Translations under genes and position numbers: made by a program
Part shown: positions 9,501-16,769 of the stretch, piece after piece
Layout of the letters: each line of letters starts with the position of its first letter
Position numbering within the stretch: position 1 is the first letter of the stretch
Notes under the pieces: generated by a model
The model's database searches: none
The model's input: the letters and a program-made list of their open reading frames with translations, nothing else
Told to the model about the DNA's origin: nothing
Assembly (NCBI RefSeq): GCF_004363775.1
Contig: NZ_SNZE01000022.1
Location: forward strand, 1-32,456
Length of the DNA stretch: 32,456 nt
Origin: Hydromonas duriensis
GTDB lineage: Bacteria; Pseudomonadota; Gammaproteobacteria; Burkholderiales; Burkholderiaceae
Reading direction: 5' to 3'

Positions 9501-10356
9501 GGTGCACAACACACAGGGGGTGAATTATCTTGAAGGACGAGTTTTGGTCGATGATGTGGCCATTACCCGTCGAAAGCTCAAACCAGATAATGATTTGGCT
9601 TTGTTGGCTGCATTGCTAGAATTTGCGTGTGCACATCGCGTGCAACTCACAAAAAAAGATGCGCAGTATTTTAATTTGAACACATGGCTGATTGAACCAC
9701 TTGGAGCGGCACGTGAGTTTCTTAAATGCGCGCTTCGACAAGGTTATAGCTTATCCGAATGGGATAAATATGTGACCGAGCAACAGCTTTCGGTGACATC
9801 ATATAACTACTTGGGGAGCGTCACTGACCACATCATTGACTACCTAGTGAATCAAGGCATCACCGATCAAGAGAGTGCTTTACGAGCTAAATTTGGTGGA
9901 ATGCGTCAGGCATTGACTGAACAAGGCTTGATTTCAGAGATTGAAGCATTGGTGGAGAAACGAGCGCAAGCGGCTTTGAGTACCAAGCCAGCATCTTCTG
10001 AGGCAGAGCCCGACAAGGGGATGCCTGCCAAGGTTCAGAACGAACCCGCCCAGCCGTTAAGCAATACCTACGTTTATTTGGTGGGTAACACTTTGGGTTT
10101 GTTCACGGCACGTCAGCAAAGACCCGCTAAAATTTGTGATATACGACAGGTTGCTAAAGATTTACAGTTGGCGATTGCATGGGTGGATCGGTTGGGTAAG
10201 TCACGTGACCTTGACGTGCATCGGCAAGTGAGCAAGCAGGGCGATGTCCCTGTCAACTCATGGGTAATGGACAAGCGATTGTGGGAATATCTATTAGCAC
10301 AATACAATACAACATTGAACAACGCGGGGATTACCGCACACGAGGTTAAGTCATGA
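3505..10356 (+). CDS. Giant DarB-like antirestriction protein: DNA methyltransferase plus SNF2-type helicase
   Basis: 2283 residues, similar in size and design to P1 DarB. The helical N-terminus carries VLDKIACTQDILSLVKKL (123-140). An N6-adenine-type methyltransferase follows, with SAM motif I VLDPCAGTGIF (248-258) and motif IV as NVPFG (316-320) rather than canonical NPPY/F. A superfamily 2 helicase domain comes next: Walker A DVGLGKT (971-977), DEAH (1135-1138), LTATP (1190-1194) and motif VI QQRDGRVLRQG starting at about 1577. The remaining 650 residues include coiled coils and unassigned regions. P1 DarB is an internal head protein that shields injected DNA in cis; the same is inferred here. 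AAGGA at 3492-3496 sits 8 nt upstream of ATG. The stop overlaps the next start (ATGA). The reading frame is intact. Confidence 0.8.
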   Translation: MGLIEQALRTASHYVDVALFDNAPAYLDGAVATLEQAKDIAQTNAPIYLKQGDILQAKTCLEHAQSLREALKLLEDDFIVSAKEAVFDKMEPSEGISPLEKINLTQQLLSQSTQLPTFGPAQVLDKIACTQDILSLVKKLGGVLNAPKQASPAMDMFAYDGEHVSPALRQKRNDQAVDLLKQIQQGQIALDALTASDRQTLSLYSGNGGGMVREGGMKGSQFEYYTPKPIAQGMWDLLKASGFTGGAVLDPCAGTGIFSATAPAHGVTIHSVELDAVSGGINKILFGSDTHRVDVSNFERVANSTDDETYDAVISNVPFGDNKARGKNKKDDPRYQNESLEGYFILRSLDKLRPNGLAVFMSGTKFITGRALERTRIQASCKAEFLGAYRLPNKLFDSAGADVVTDVMVFKKHPKEALNIIADLCDTDPARLRDCRVLNDNFIRGRYFETDGAHFKLGASVTAQDRYGKDVEKLVSDASLPEIAKAMRKFGGSKIDWDMLGTQIGGAIVYQEGDVRIMNGQTMVFNGVDFRPVVNDDTGATSALIDSMAQYDSALSLLEEGTALQHLLDGYAACRAVGHYDSVPEWLRQPLQHTEQSSELALMVTVLAYIEAKELHADVAGFNYLTAYPKLAGAIQSSHRTSYDAVLAGLTTDAKAALKSMHRTVYDRKTAQFTPFWRGVVVAEVDIKASDFSALQNYERLLYQQGGTHTDGVLLDDFKAIMPEIDVYQDSAWCLSADGTRVLAEDDYYSGTLAEFEARTQVDLSQITDEKLKSKLLTQQTQVHTRLVKSDVSAMTFDIQSPYVDPEQVLAFLQQFVSPHYRLKTLRDDDKNEIVRNTGDVAVKFEYAPPASETHKSIQHYGKARLAVYLNSGSFSSGTKDEESNVAIRDELARLIQDANLKFDAYVHSNKSFMSRMDARINTPETMRFKQAEGTGALHIEGMSDAIKPHQYQADYVRQQVRDMGGILAYDVGLGKTLTALATVKHLHNIGAKKKTLFLVPNTTLSNWYKEVKQAYTHTDDCLFIGLRTDKAGQNTVKSSDYAADLALLTDNRYRKIYLTLEAFEKIPLQNQTLDRYINEYLPEVEDIYDMVDNTEKAKNSAEHAQLSVRNDVTAKMDKSIPYLESMGVDSLVMDEAHVFKNSRKGAMGSGESVQFLSLPDTSSRGMNAQAKAWYIRDKNKPKMDGVLALTATPVTNSPLEIYSMLVLAHGEERLQKMLGGIKSSSGFLDAFCDVRPKAFLNIHNETVSRTAFVGLKNATLLRKIFSDIATVKTAQDADVADLVKLPDVSVYNQNIEMPDEIKDTLKQAIQANQTAKKIVARSRSAGATVDKQTALEASAFHFINRVSRAVLDPDMHDEVTRYTFTDKALAKKVIDEFNSKAYKEERSRASPYTPDEAVLSTKNKQNADEQWVEYCVIRVTAWLEQQQIVIDTDEYETQAKFLAIADKHGLSLGVTLSAKLSALMANVNLERANPKAVGHKCKQMIFCDLLGMHKKIKLALTQFAQVPAQKISIVNAVEIDDAGLMQDIQDGFNGEAQDNRYEIVIANKKAEVGINLQKGSQAVHHLTTGWTPDSLQQRDGRVLRQGNYVDMVSVYHYHANGTFDEYKQQLVGTKSNWIMDLLRGTGERVAIEGALSKEDMETLAGFVGDEEAMAKAKADMLQQKQTMARQSIFKTIDGNARVYQVSQSEIKALGSFKDYALNKLKQAYVQNQQVEAERLKLEKAQAKEQPDDKLVARIQKRLNNALAVFEQQRALIDANLGSYEQLIREGAVATVTQRGVASVETQQWAFKRSYDKLSQDKSLEQGALYDEWADTVAQHEAIMADALKKTTALGEQVNLMVDDIQAWFDGEALQQGDKLVRKGVVFVNQAQTDAYYGVVESVDSTYIKYYGHHSAHRQMMTTDTFKQECQVLTPNDGGYAGAISVLAAYERERLEARNWEEGIDDVSLQTLCPQVAGSLGRAVKIVVEPERTMLVDSAMPFLLCDTTSRSPLIEAVMGVHNTQGVNYLEGRVLVDDVAITRRKLKPDNDLALLAALLEFACAHRVQLTKKDAQYFNLNTWLIEPLGAAREFLKCALRQGYSLSEWDKYVTEQQLSVTSYNYLGSVTDHIIDYLVNQGITDQESALRAKFGGMRQALTEQGLISEIEALVEKRAQAALSTKPASSEAEPDKGMPAKVQNEPAQPLSNTYVYLVGNTLGLFTARQQRPAKICDIRQVAKDLQLAIAWVDRLGKSRDLDVHRQVSKQGDVPVNSWVMDKRLWEYLLAQYNTTLNNAGITAHEVKS

Positions 10357-10781
10357 AGCAATGGAATTTTATGCCACACGCAGCAGAAACATTAAAAGCG
10401 TATCACACAGCGAAACAGGTGTTTGAGTCCATACATCCAGGGCAACGTTATGACGATGAGATTTTTGTCATTGCGCACACCATCATTCAATCAGAAAAAT
10501 ATGCGTATTTGCAATTGGGCTTGTATTGGTGGGCGGTTAAAAATATACTCAAGCGACGTGGTTTTTTTATCAATGGCGAGGTCGAATCGCCCGCCATGGT
10601 GTTCGCTTATACCATCCCCGAATCAGAACAAGCGACGGTCTATGCGGCATTTGCTTTTCGGGATTGGTTTCTTGATCATTGTTTTTTAGAGGCGCGCGAG
10701 CATATTTTAGACAACGAGACAGGAGAGACATACGTATTGGGTGATGACGCCCACGAAGCCAGTTTCATTACAACGGCCTGA
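10353..10781 (+). CDS. Hypothetical protein, last gene of the antirestriction operon
   Basis: 142 residues, starting in an ATGA overlap with the stop of the giant DarB-like gene, so almost certainly co-translated with it. The sequence is rich in aromatic residues (YAYLQLGLYWWAVKNIL) with a mostly helical pattern, and has no signal peptide or convincing transmembrane segment. I do not recognise a family. A rho-independent terminator lies about 105 nt downstream, so this gene closes the operon. An accessory or packaged head protein is plausible by position only. Confidence 0.65.
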   Translation: MKQWNFMPHAAETLKAYHTAKQVFESIHPGQRYDDEIFVIAHTIIQSEKYAYLQLGLYWWAVKNILKRRGFFINGEVESPAMVFAYTIPESEQATVYAAFAFRDWFLDHCFLEAREHILDNETGETYVLGDDAHEASFITTA

Positions 10782-10885
10782 ACATCAATGACGTGATCGG
10801 CTTCAAAATAACATAAATGCTTAAGCTCAACACATCAATCAAACAAGCGTGATACGATTTGCCCGTCGTTCACAACAATGACAAG

Positions 10886-10916
10886 CCCCGCATTGAAGTT
10901 TAATGCGGGGTTTTTT
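10886..10916 (+). terminator. Strong rho-independent terminator
   Basis: CCCCGCATT (10886-10894) pairs perfectly with AATGCGGGG (10902-10910) across a 7-nt loop and is followed by six T. It separates the antirestriction operon from the capsid operon. Confidence 0.93.
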
Positions 10917-10992
10917 GTATCTATGTCTTGATTTGATTCGTCAAAATATTCATGTTTGGTCTGTCGGAACCCCTAACAGAACGCTTAAATTT

Positions 10993-11027
10993 GTGCTGCA
11001 CAATGAATCTTAATAGCGCTGCATATT
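10993..11027 (+). promoter_or_regulatory. Candidate activator-binding repeat upstream of the capsid gene
   Basis: GTGCTGCACAAT (10993-11004) and GCGCTGCATATT (11016-11027) are two similar elements 23 bp apart, about two helical turns. No good sigma-70 promoter is visible, as expected if a phage late activator is needed. TAATAG at 11011-11016 could be a weak -10. The functional reading is inference. Confidence 0.3.
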
Positions 11028-11048
11028 GTCTGCGCTCAAAATTCATTG

Positions 11049-11056
11049 AAGGAGGT
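11049..11056 (+). promoter_or_regulatory. Strong ribosome binding site setting the capsid start
   Basis: AAGGAGGT is a near-perfect Shine-Dalgarno 4 nt before ATG at 11061. It shows that the in-frame TTG at 11046, which lies upstream of this site, is not the start. Confidence 0.85.
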
Positions 11057-11060
11057 TCAC

Positions 11061-12701
11061 ATGATAGACCGCACCTATCCGCAGCAAGCCGCTTGTGCTG
11101 AGTTTGTGGAGGTGGTGACCGCAGCCCGTGCTGACGGCGCCACATTTGACGACGCCATCGGGGCTGCGCGGGCTGATATGCCTGAGGTATTGCTCGAGCT
11201 CGGTGGCTTGATTCCTGATTTTCAAGTTGGAGGTCAAACCCACTCGGGTAAAGAGTCCGTATATAAAGCCACCATGGACGGGATTGACGCCTTCACCAAA
11301 GCGCATGGTCGAGTGCCGACGGGCGATGTGATTGAGAATGCCTTGCGCACCTCTTTGAATGTGGTTTCGCAAGAACATCGCACCAAATCTGGCATTTTAG
11401 CCACATACGACGATGCGACCTCGACGGCGTCAGGCTCACCAATGCAGTCAAATCGTGCGCAAGTCGCGGTGTACCAATCGATTGTTGGAGCGGTACCGTT
11501 TGCAGGCTACATCCCAATGGGTGATGGTTTACAAGGCAAGCTGATTATTGTCAAACATGAAGCGGCCAGCACCAGCGGGGCTTATATGGCCGGTGAAAAC
11601 ATGGACGGTATGAACATCAACAAACCGTTTATGAGCAGCACCCGTCGCATCACTCTTGATGTCGATGGCAAAGGCTTATTTCGCTACAGCGACTCAGACA
11701 AAACGGGCGCCCCCATATACGCCTCTGGAGTCGATGTGTTTATTGATGGCGTCCCCGCAGGGGGGACTGTCATGAATGCCGCCAATAATGTGGCCAAAGC
11801 TTCGCTGTTAGGCAATATCACCCTTGCCAATGGCATCAACTATGCCATTACAGGTTATGCCACACCGCTCACGGGCGAAATTGCAGTGACGGTCACCCCC
11901 GCTTTACCCAAAGGCGCGGTGTTAGAAGCGGCGGCTATTCTTAATTATGAACATGCGAGCATGAAAGAAAAACGCCCGATGGTGCAAACGGCGGCCTACT
12001 CGTTTGATTTTCGGGCGCACTACATGAGTGGCAACTACCGCCTCACCCAAGAAGCCAAAGTTCAGTTTCAAAGTGAAACCCGCATTGATGCAGGCACAGA
12101 AGCCATGTACCAACTGCGAGCCAAGTCCAACGCCGAACGTCATGCGGAATCACTTAAAGCCATGTACGCCATTGCCAAGGGCTACACCACCACGTTTGAT
12201 TTTATGGCGGTGACTCGTCAAATGCAGCGTTCACGGGCTGACATTTGGTCTGATGCGATTTTTCCGATCGCAGCAGCCGATGCCGATATGGTCGAGCGCA
12301 CACAAGGGTTTGGCATCTCGGTCTTGTACGTCGGTAAAAAAGGCAAGTCCGACATCATGTCCTTGCCCAGCACCTTATTCACGCCATCGGGTTTGCCGTC
12401 ATCGAATGGTATTTATCGCCTTGGCAAACTGTATGGGCTGTGGGATGTTTATTACGATGCGGGTGTCGTGATTAAAGAAACAGACAACGCCATTGAGATA
12501 CTGGCAATTGGTCGTTCCGATCAAATTGCACGAAACCCAATGATATTTGGTGATGTGGCGGGAGCCACCGTCACGCCATTAGCCGCAGGCAACCCGCAAG
12601 AAGAAGGTTATGGCTATTTCCAAGCCCTCGCCACTCGGGTCAATCCTCACCAAGACAGTGCACGCGGGGCCGCTCGTATTCAACTCACCAACTTCAATTA
12701 A
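11061..12701 (+). CDS. Major capsid protein (probable)
   Basis: 546 residues, preceded by the best ribosome binding site in the window, as expected for the most abundant virion protein. It has no signal peptide or membrane segment. The N-terminal ~100 residues are helical and may be a scaffold-like arm removed on maturation. The rest is strand-rich with long extended loops, consistent with an HK97-type shell protein. The segment ANNVAKASLLGNITLANG to about residue 290 may be an inserted Ig-like or accessory domain. The gene starts the head-tail operon and is followed by the sheath gene one gene later; a capsid gene next to the sheath gene also occurs in P1. The call relies on position, size, RBS strength and sequence style. 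Confidence 0.72.
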   Translation: MIDRTYPQQAACAEFVEVVTAARADGATFDDAIGAARADMPEVLLELGGLIPDFQVGGQTHSGKESVYKATMDGIDAFTKAHGRVPTGDVIENALRTSLNVVSQEHRTKSGILATYDDATSTASGSPMQSNRAQVAVYQSIVGAVPFAGYIPMGDGLQGKLIIVKHEAASTSGAYMAGENMDGMNINKPFMSSTRRITLDVDGKGLFRYSDSDKTGAPIYASGVDVFIDGVPAGGTVMNAANNVAKASLLGNITLANGINYAITGYATPLTGEIAVTVTPALPKGAVLEAAAILNYEHASMKEKRPMVQTAAYSFDFRAHYMSGNYRLTQEAKVQFQSETRIDAGTEAMYQLRAKSNAERHAESLKAMYAIAKGYTTTFDFMAVTRQMQRSRADIWSDAIFPIAAADADMVERTQGFGISVLYVGKKGKSDIMSLPSTLFTPSGLPSSNGIYRLGKLYGLWDVYYDAGVVIKETDNAIEILAIGRSDQIARNPMIFGDVAGATVTPLAAGNPQEEGYGYFQALATRVNPHQDSARGAARIQLTNFN

Positions 12702-12704
12702 ACC

Positions 12705-13052
12705 ATGACCACAAAATCCAAAAAAGACGTTAAAGCTCAAGTCAGCACCAGCGAAGCCGAACTTCAAGTTATTGAACCCCTCGCTCACACCCCATCACCG
12801 GACCAGAAGCAAGAGGCTTGGCAATTACAAGGTTGGACGGTAAGCAATCAAACGCCTTCCATGATGGCGTTTCCTGAGCTTGGGCAACAAACCGCCGCAA
12901 TGCTCCCGCCTTATGCCAATCATGTCCCCGTGCAGTTTCAGACGGCGGTCATGTTTGAAATGTTCAACGCCAATTTAATTCAGCTACGCGCGTTATGTGA
13001 TTGGGATGAGGTGCGTGGTGTATTTTTGCATCGTCAAGAGGACAACGTTTAA
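12705..13052 (+). CDS. Small virion-associated or head-completion-like protein
   Basis: 115 residues, starting 3 nt after the capsid stop and ending in a TAATG overlap with the sheath gene. Residues 1-35 are charged and probably disordered (many Lys at the start). The rest is a compact domain beginning KQEAWQLQGWTVSNQTPSMMAFPE. I do not recognise a family. The tight coupling between capsid and sheath genes suggests a head completion, decoration or neck protein; this is inferred from position. Confidence 0.6.
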   Translation: MTTKSKKDVKAQVSTSEAELQVIEPLAHTPSPDQKQEAWQLQGWTVSNQTPSMMAFPELGQQTAAMLPPYANHVPVQFQTAVMFEMFNANLIQLRALCDWDEVRGVFLHRQEDNV

Positions 13053-14656
13053 TGCAAAACATTTATCAACGACGTTTGGTTGGGCAGCAATCTGGCGTGC
13101 AAGTGAACATGCCTGTTGATAAAACCGACCGCATATTGCCGGAGGTCGGCGATCAAATCGTCGCGACCGTGGGTTGTTTCACGCGAGGTCGCATCGACCG
13201 CCCATTTTTTGTATCGGCAGATAAACTTCAACGCTACTTAGGTCAAGCCCAGTCGATGCGGCGCGATGCCCGCAATGAAACCTATATTCAACTCTATGAA
13301 GCCATGCGAGCAGGGGCTGCGGGGGCCGTGGTGTCGCGTCTGTCCAGCGATGAAGCCAGCAACGCTCATATTGTCATCGCGGCAGACACCGAAGCCATTC
13401 ATGTGACAACCAACCTGGCGCTGGCGGGTAATTGGCTGTTGTCGATACAGATGATGGACTGTATTAATGCGGGTGTTTATGTTGACGTATCAAGAGGCAT
13501 CAACAACCCGCAACATGTGCACTTGCGCATTCGTGAGCGAGACAAAGACAGTCAAGGCAACGACACCAATGAAGGTGCGATGTTATATGAGTTAGAAGGT
13601 TCAGTCGTCGATGGTGAGCTAGATGAAAACAACAACTCCATTTTTATAGGCGATGTGGCACATCGATTCTACGGTGATTGGTTACAGATTCAAGCCAATC
13701 CTGACGTAGACCCAAACATCATGAACCAACGCTATGCACAGCGGTATGGTGTGCCTGTTGTGGCTTTTAGTGATGCGGGTGTGGTCTCTGTCAGAAATAA
13801 AAGCCAAGCTGTTGCCATGTTGGGTAAAACCAATCTCAAGTACCGTTATTTGATTGCCGCCACAGCGGATATGACCCTTGTCAGTGAACTGATGAGCTTG
13901 GCGCAAGACTTCAATCGCAAGTTGTTTATTGAAGTCTCTGGTTTACTTTCCCCTGAAGCGGCGGCGGCTTGGTTAAGCAATTTCAATTACTCGGCGCAGG
14001 GCGGCATGTACTTTGATTTTAACTGGTCACCTTTGCGACGGGACGACCCAACGGGTGTATCGGGCAATGTGGTGTTTGGCACGGTCGGACAAAAAGCTGG
14101 AGCGGCTTGTGCCCGTAACGCCATCACCAATGGATTTGGTTTAAGTCAGCTCAATCAACCCATTGCAGGAAAAGACTATTTCATCACGGGCACACGCATC
14201 AGCCAAATTTACCAACTTGACGACACCGATTTGGCCTTGCTGGCCAAAGCACGGATTAATCCAGCGATATTTTCTGAATACCATGATGGCAGTGGTTATG
14301 TATGGGCAGATTCATTCTCAGGGGCCAAGAAAAACGGCATCACTAAATTGGCCAGCGCCTCTGAAATCATGATTTGGGTTCAAGACATGTGGGGGCGGTT
14401 TGGCAAAGGTTTATTACAAAAGCCCATGGAAGCGGCCATTGACTCAATGACCAAATTCTCAAATGAACAGTTGCAAGCCATGGATGGCTCCAACTGGTTG
14501 ACGCCATCGGCACAACTGAACGGTCAATCATTTGCGTTTATGGTTGCCCCAAGTGAACGCTACCCTGACGATCATATTGACACCACCATCATGCTCTCGA
14601 TTGACGGCGTGGTGCGAGTGGTCAATATTTCAACCGAAGTGTATTCGCGCCATTAA
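13052..14656 (+). CDS. Contractile tail sheath protein
   Basis: 534 residues. The N-terminal region contains the typical sheath pattern VGCFTRGRIDRPFFVSADKLQRYLG followed by YEAMRAGAAGAVVSRL, as in T4 gp18- and P1-type sheaths. The C-terminal region (from about 420) contains EIMIWVQDMWGRFGKGLL and ends in strands ending VVRVVNISTEVY, fitting the conserved C-terminal domain that forms inter-subunit strand exchange. Its length is in the usual range. The TAATG overlap with the preceding gene shows tight coupling. This gene establishes that the phage has a contractile tail. Confidence 0.85.
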   Translation: MQNIYQRRLVGQQSGVQVNMPVDKTDRILPEVGDQIVATVGCFTRGRIDRPFFVSADKLQRYLGQAQSMRRDARNETYIQLYEAMRAGAAGAVVSRLSSDEASNAHIVIAADTEAIHVTTNLALAGNWLLSIQMMDCINAGVYVDVSRGINNPQHVHLRIRERDKDSQGNDTNEGAMLYELEGSVVDGELDENNNSIFIGDVAHRFYGDWLQIQANPDVDPNIMNQRYAQRYGVPVVAFSDAGVVSVRNKSQAVAMLGKTNLKYRYLIAATADMTLVSELMSLAQDFNRKLFIEVSGLLSPEAAAAWLSNFNYSAQGGMYFDFNWSPLRRDDPTGVSGNVVFGTVGQKAGAACARNAITNGFGLSQLNQPIAGKDYFITGTRISQIYQLDDTDLALLAKARINPAIFSEYHDGSGYVWADSFSGAKKNGITKLASASEIMIWVQDMWGRFGKGLLQKPMEAAIDSMTKFSNEQLQAMDGSNWLTPSAQLNGQSFAFMVAPSERYPDDHIDTTIMLSIDGVVRVVNISTEVYSRH

Positions 14657-14681
14657 ACCCACGTATAGAAAGGATCATACA

Positions 14682-15362
14682 ATGGATTTACTCGACAACC
14701 TACGTAAACAAAACACGGTTAAAGCCACCGCATCGGCGACCATGGACAATGTTGGATTTGCCGCATTGGATTCGGCCTCAACTTATGAATTAAGTAATCT
14801 ACGTTTATCGGTTGCCAGCAGTGTCGCCACTTGGGCAGAAACCACGGAGGCTGAACTTGATGAAGGGGAAAGCCTCGCCGACCGTATGGATGGCTTATTG
14901 GTTGGGATTTGTGATGCAGACAAAGACGGGGATTTGACCGATGAAGAACTGTCCGTATTGGACACACTGTACACCTTGTTAGCGGATTACCTGACCCAGC
15001 AAGGGGCCGATGCCCAAGATGTTGATGCCCTTATTAACGATGGCAACGAAGAGGCCGCCGAGCGAATTCAAGAATTATTGGTTGGTGTTTTACCCTCTGG
15101 GGAAGAGGCCGAAGTAGACGCCATCAATCAATTTGCATTTGACGCAGACTCCGATGCCGCAGTCATGGATGCCGCCTATCGCAAACGCGTTGCTGTGCGC
15201 AATGGACGCAAAATCATTGTGCGCAAACGCATTTCTGGCCGCGTGCGTTTATCTGCCAAACAAAAGATGGCCGTATTAAAAATGCACCGCAAATCGCATT
15301 CAGGTATGGCTCGCATGAAACGAGCCAAATCCATGCGCCGTCGAGCCAGCATGGGGCTGTAG
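14682..15362 (+). CDS. Virion protein with canonical EF-hand loop and Arg/Lys-rich C-terminus
   Basis: 226 residues; the ATG at 14682 has AAAGGA 7 nt upstream, so the longer in-frame extension into the sheath gene is not used. Residues 1-165 are acidic and helical and include a textbook EF-hand loop, DADKDGDLTDEE (78-89), with all calcium-ligand positions filled. Residues about 167-226 are very basic, with a KRISGRVRLSAKQKMAVLK segment and an RAKSMRRRASMGL end. Such basic C-termini are common in myovirus head/neck proteins of unknown role and could bind DNA or a partner. The acidic and basic halves suggest self- or partner-association. A dockerin-like reading is unlikely because only one loop is present. 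The function is unknown. Confidence 0.65.
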   Translation: MDLLDNLRKQNTVKATASATMDNVGFAALDSASTYELSNLRLSVASSVATWAETTEAELDEGESLADRMDGLLVGICDADKDGDLTDEELSVLDTLYTLLADYLTQQGADAQDVDALINDGNEEAAERIQELLVGVLPSGEEAEVDAINQFAFDADSDAAVMDAAYRKRVAVRNGRKIIVRKRISGRVRLSAKQKMAVLKMHRKSHSGMARMKRAKSMRRRASMGL

Positions 15363-15374
15363 GGGGGAGATAGA

Positions 15375-16247
15375 TTGGCCTCATTTTGGAGTAACACCGT
15401 CTCGGTGCTGATGGAGCGAGCAGGGGCATCGGTCAGCATGAGTTCGCAATGGGGTTCATTGCATCCCGATTTGATTGCACAGTTTATACCGTGTAACGCA
15501 TCGGGAGAGGTTTTAGGGGCTGGGTTTTTAGCACCGATTAAAGAGGGCAGTGTGGAGCACAGTTTTAACTGGACCAGCCCATTTGAAGAGATGAGGCCAG
15601 AGAGCAAGTCCGCAGGTCTATTGGCAGGCTTGCAATCAGGAGTGATTCCGCAAGTGCTCGACTCAGCGGCCACCTTGCTTAAAGACGTAGCGGTTGTGGG
15701 GGATGCCGCAGAAGCGACAGCCAAACAAGCGAGTGATTTGGCAAAGCTGGCCATGGGGCGGACGGGCATCACCAAAATAAATTCGCGCCAAGTGTTTAAT
15801 GGCAATGCCCCCATTAAAATCACCGCCAGTTTATTGTTTCGGGCCTATCAAGACCCAAGAAGTGAAGTGACAGAACCCTTTACCAAACTGTTGAGCATGG
15901 CTTATCCCGCAGAAATTGCCGCCGACAATCTACAAGCGATTGAACAAGGTAAGGCGCAAGGTTTAAGTCAACTTCAGTTGGCATTGTTGGCCATGCTGCC
16001 GTCGCAGTCGCCTAATTTTGTGTCGTTCACCTATAAAGGAGAAACATATAAACCGCTTGTCATTGAATCGGTGAGCAAACCATTAGATGCACCCTACAGC
16101 ATGATGGGAGAGTTGTTTTTAGAAGTTCCCATTACCTTAGCCACCCTCACCTCATGGGATGGCCGAGACATTACAGCCATGCGCAACAACAGCATGGGAC
16201 AACTTGTTGACAGCGCGATCGCTGGGATGCAAAGCCTTTTTAAGTAA
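15375..16247 (+). CDS. Tail tube-like or baseplate-hub structural protein
   Basis: 290 residues from a TTG start at 15375 supported by the G-rich Shine-Dalgarno AGGGGGGAGA (15361-15370). It contains VFNGNAPIKITASLLFRAYQDPRSEV and later FVSFTYKGETYKPLVIESVSKP then PITLATLTSWDGRDI, a strand-rich pattern typical of tail tube, tube-initiator or LysM-containing baseplate proteins. It lies between sheath and tube genes. An exact role (hub, initiator or terminator) cannot be fixed from sequence alone. Confidence 0.55.
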   Translation: MASFWSNTVSVLMERAGASVSMSSQWGSLHPDLIAQFIPCNASGEVLGAGFLAPIKEGSVEHSFNWTSPFEEMRPESKSAGLLAGLQSGVIPQVLDSAATLLKDVAVVGDAAEATAKQASDLAKLAMGRTGITKINSRQVFNGNAPIKITASLLFRAYQDPRSEVTEPFTKLLSMAYPAEIAADNLQAIEQGKAQGLSQLQLALLAMLPSQSPNFVSFTYKGETYKPLVIESVSKPLDAPYSMMGELFLEVPITLATLTSWDGRDITAMRNNSMGQLVDSAIAGMQSLFK

Positions 16248-16270
16248 CACAATTAAAACAATGGATAACT

Positions 16271-16759
16271 ATGTTAAGTACCAATGAACAGTTCAAAATT
16301 TTTCAAGGTGCTCAAGCCTTGGGTGAAATGGCGATTGCCTCTGAATATTTGATGATTCCAGATGGATTTGAAGACATGCAGTTTCTCATTAAGTCATTTC
16401 CACTGCCGATCATCAACCCTGAAGATGTGATAGAAGTGCCGATGGTTGGTGGGCAATCCTCGTTTACGCCACAAATTGCTAAGACCATGTTTAAAGGCCC
16501 GATGTCTATTAAAGAAACCGTACATGGTCATGCCAAACAGTTTTTAGAAGCGATTGCAGCCGAGCGCACCGTAGACAAGCGTTCTTACTTTAATTTTAGA
16601 ATTTACCAAGGCACGGTGGCCAATCACACCAATGTGTGGCATTGCAAGAAAGCCACGATATTTGGGATGGAACCGTTAGAAGTTGATTTTGAAAATAGGG
16701 GGGTGCTGGCCACCTACACGGGTCAAATAGCGTATCACTACTTCCCGAATATCGCTTAG
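16271..16759 (+). CDS. Tail tube protein
   Basis: 162 residues, close to the usual size of contractile-tail tube subunits. The pattern FEDMQFLIKSFPLPIINPEDVIEV, then GPMSIKETV, YFNFRIYQGT, and a C-terminal VDFENRGVLATYTGQIAYHYF matches the strand order of T4 gp19-like tubes. It lies downstream of the sheath gene, as usual. The Shine-Dalgarno is weak (GGAT, 16263-16266). A minor tube-like baseplate protein is the alternative. Confidence 0.65.
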   Translation: MLSTNEQFKIFQGAQALGEMAIASEYLMIPDGFEDMQFLIKSFPLPIINPEDVIEVPMVGGQSSFTPQIAKTMFKGPMSIKETVHGHAKQFLEAIAAERTVDKRSYFNFRIYQGTVANHTNVWHCKKATIFGMEPLEVDFENRGVLATYTGQIAYHYFPNIA

Positions 16760-16769
16760 AGGTTCAACG

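Larger units (their letters stand above)
10782..11060. other. Intergenic region between antirestriction and capsid operons
   Basis: This 279-bp gene-free stretch holds the terminator of the upstream operon (10886-10916) and the presumed promoter region of the head operon, including a spaced direct repeat at 10993-11027 and a strong ribosome binding site. No small coding sequence is convincing. Confidence 0.6.

Noticed and set aside
15176-15823. 215-codon minus-strand frame
   Set aside because: Antisense to two well-supported tail/virion genes; no start signals or domain.
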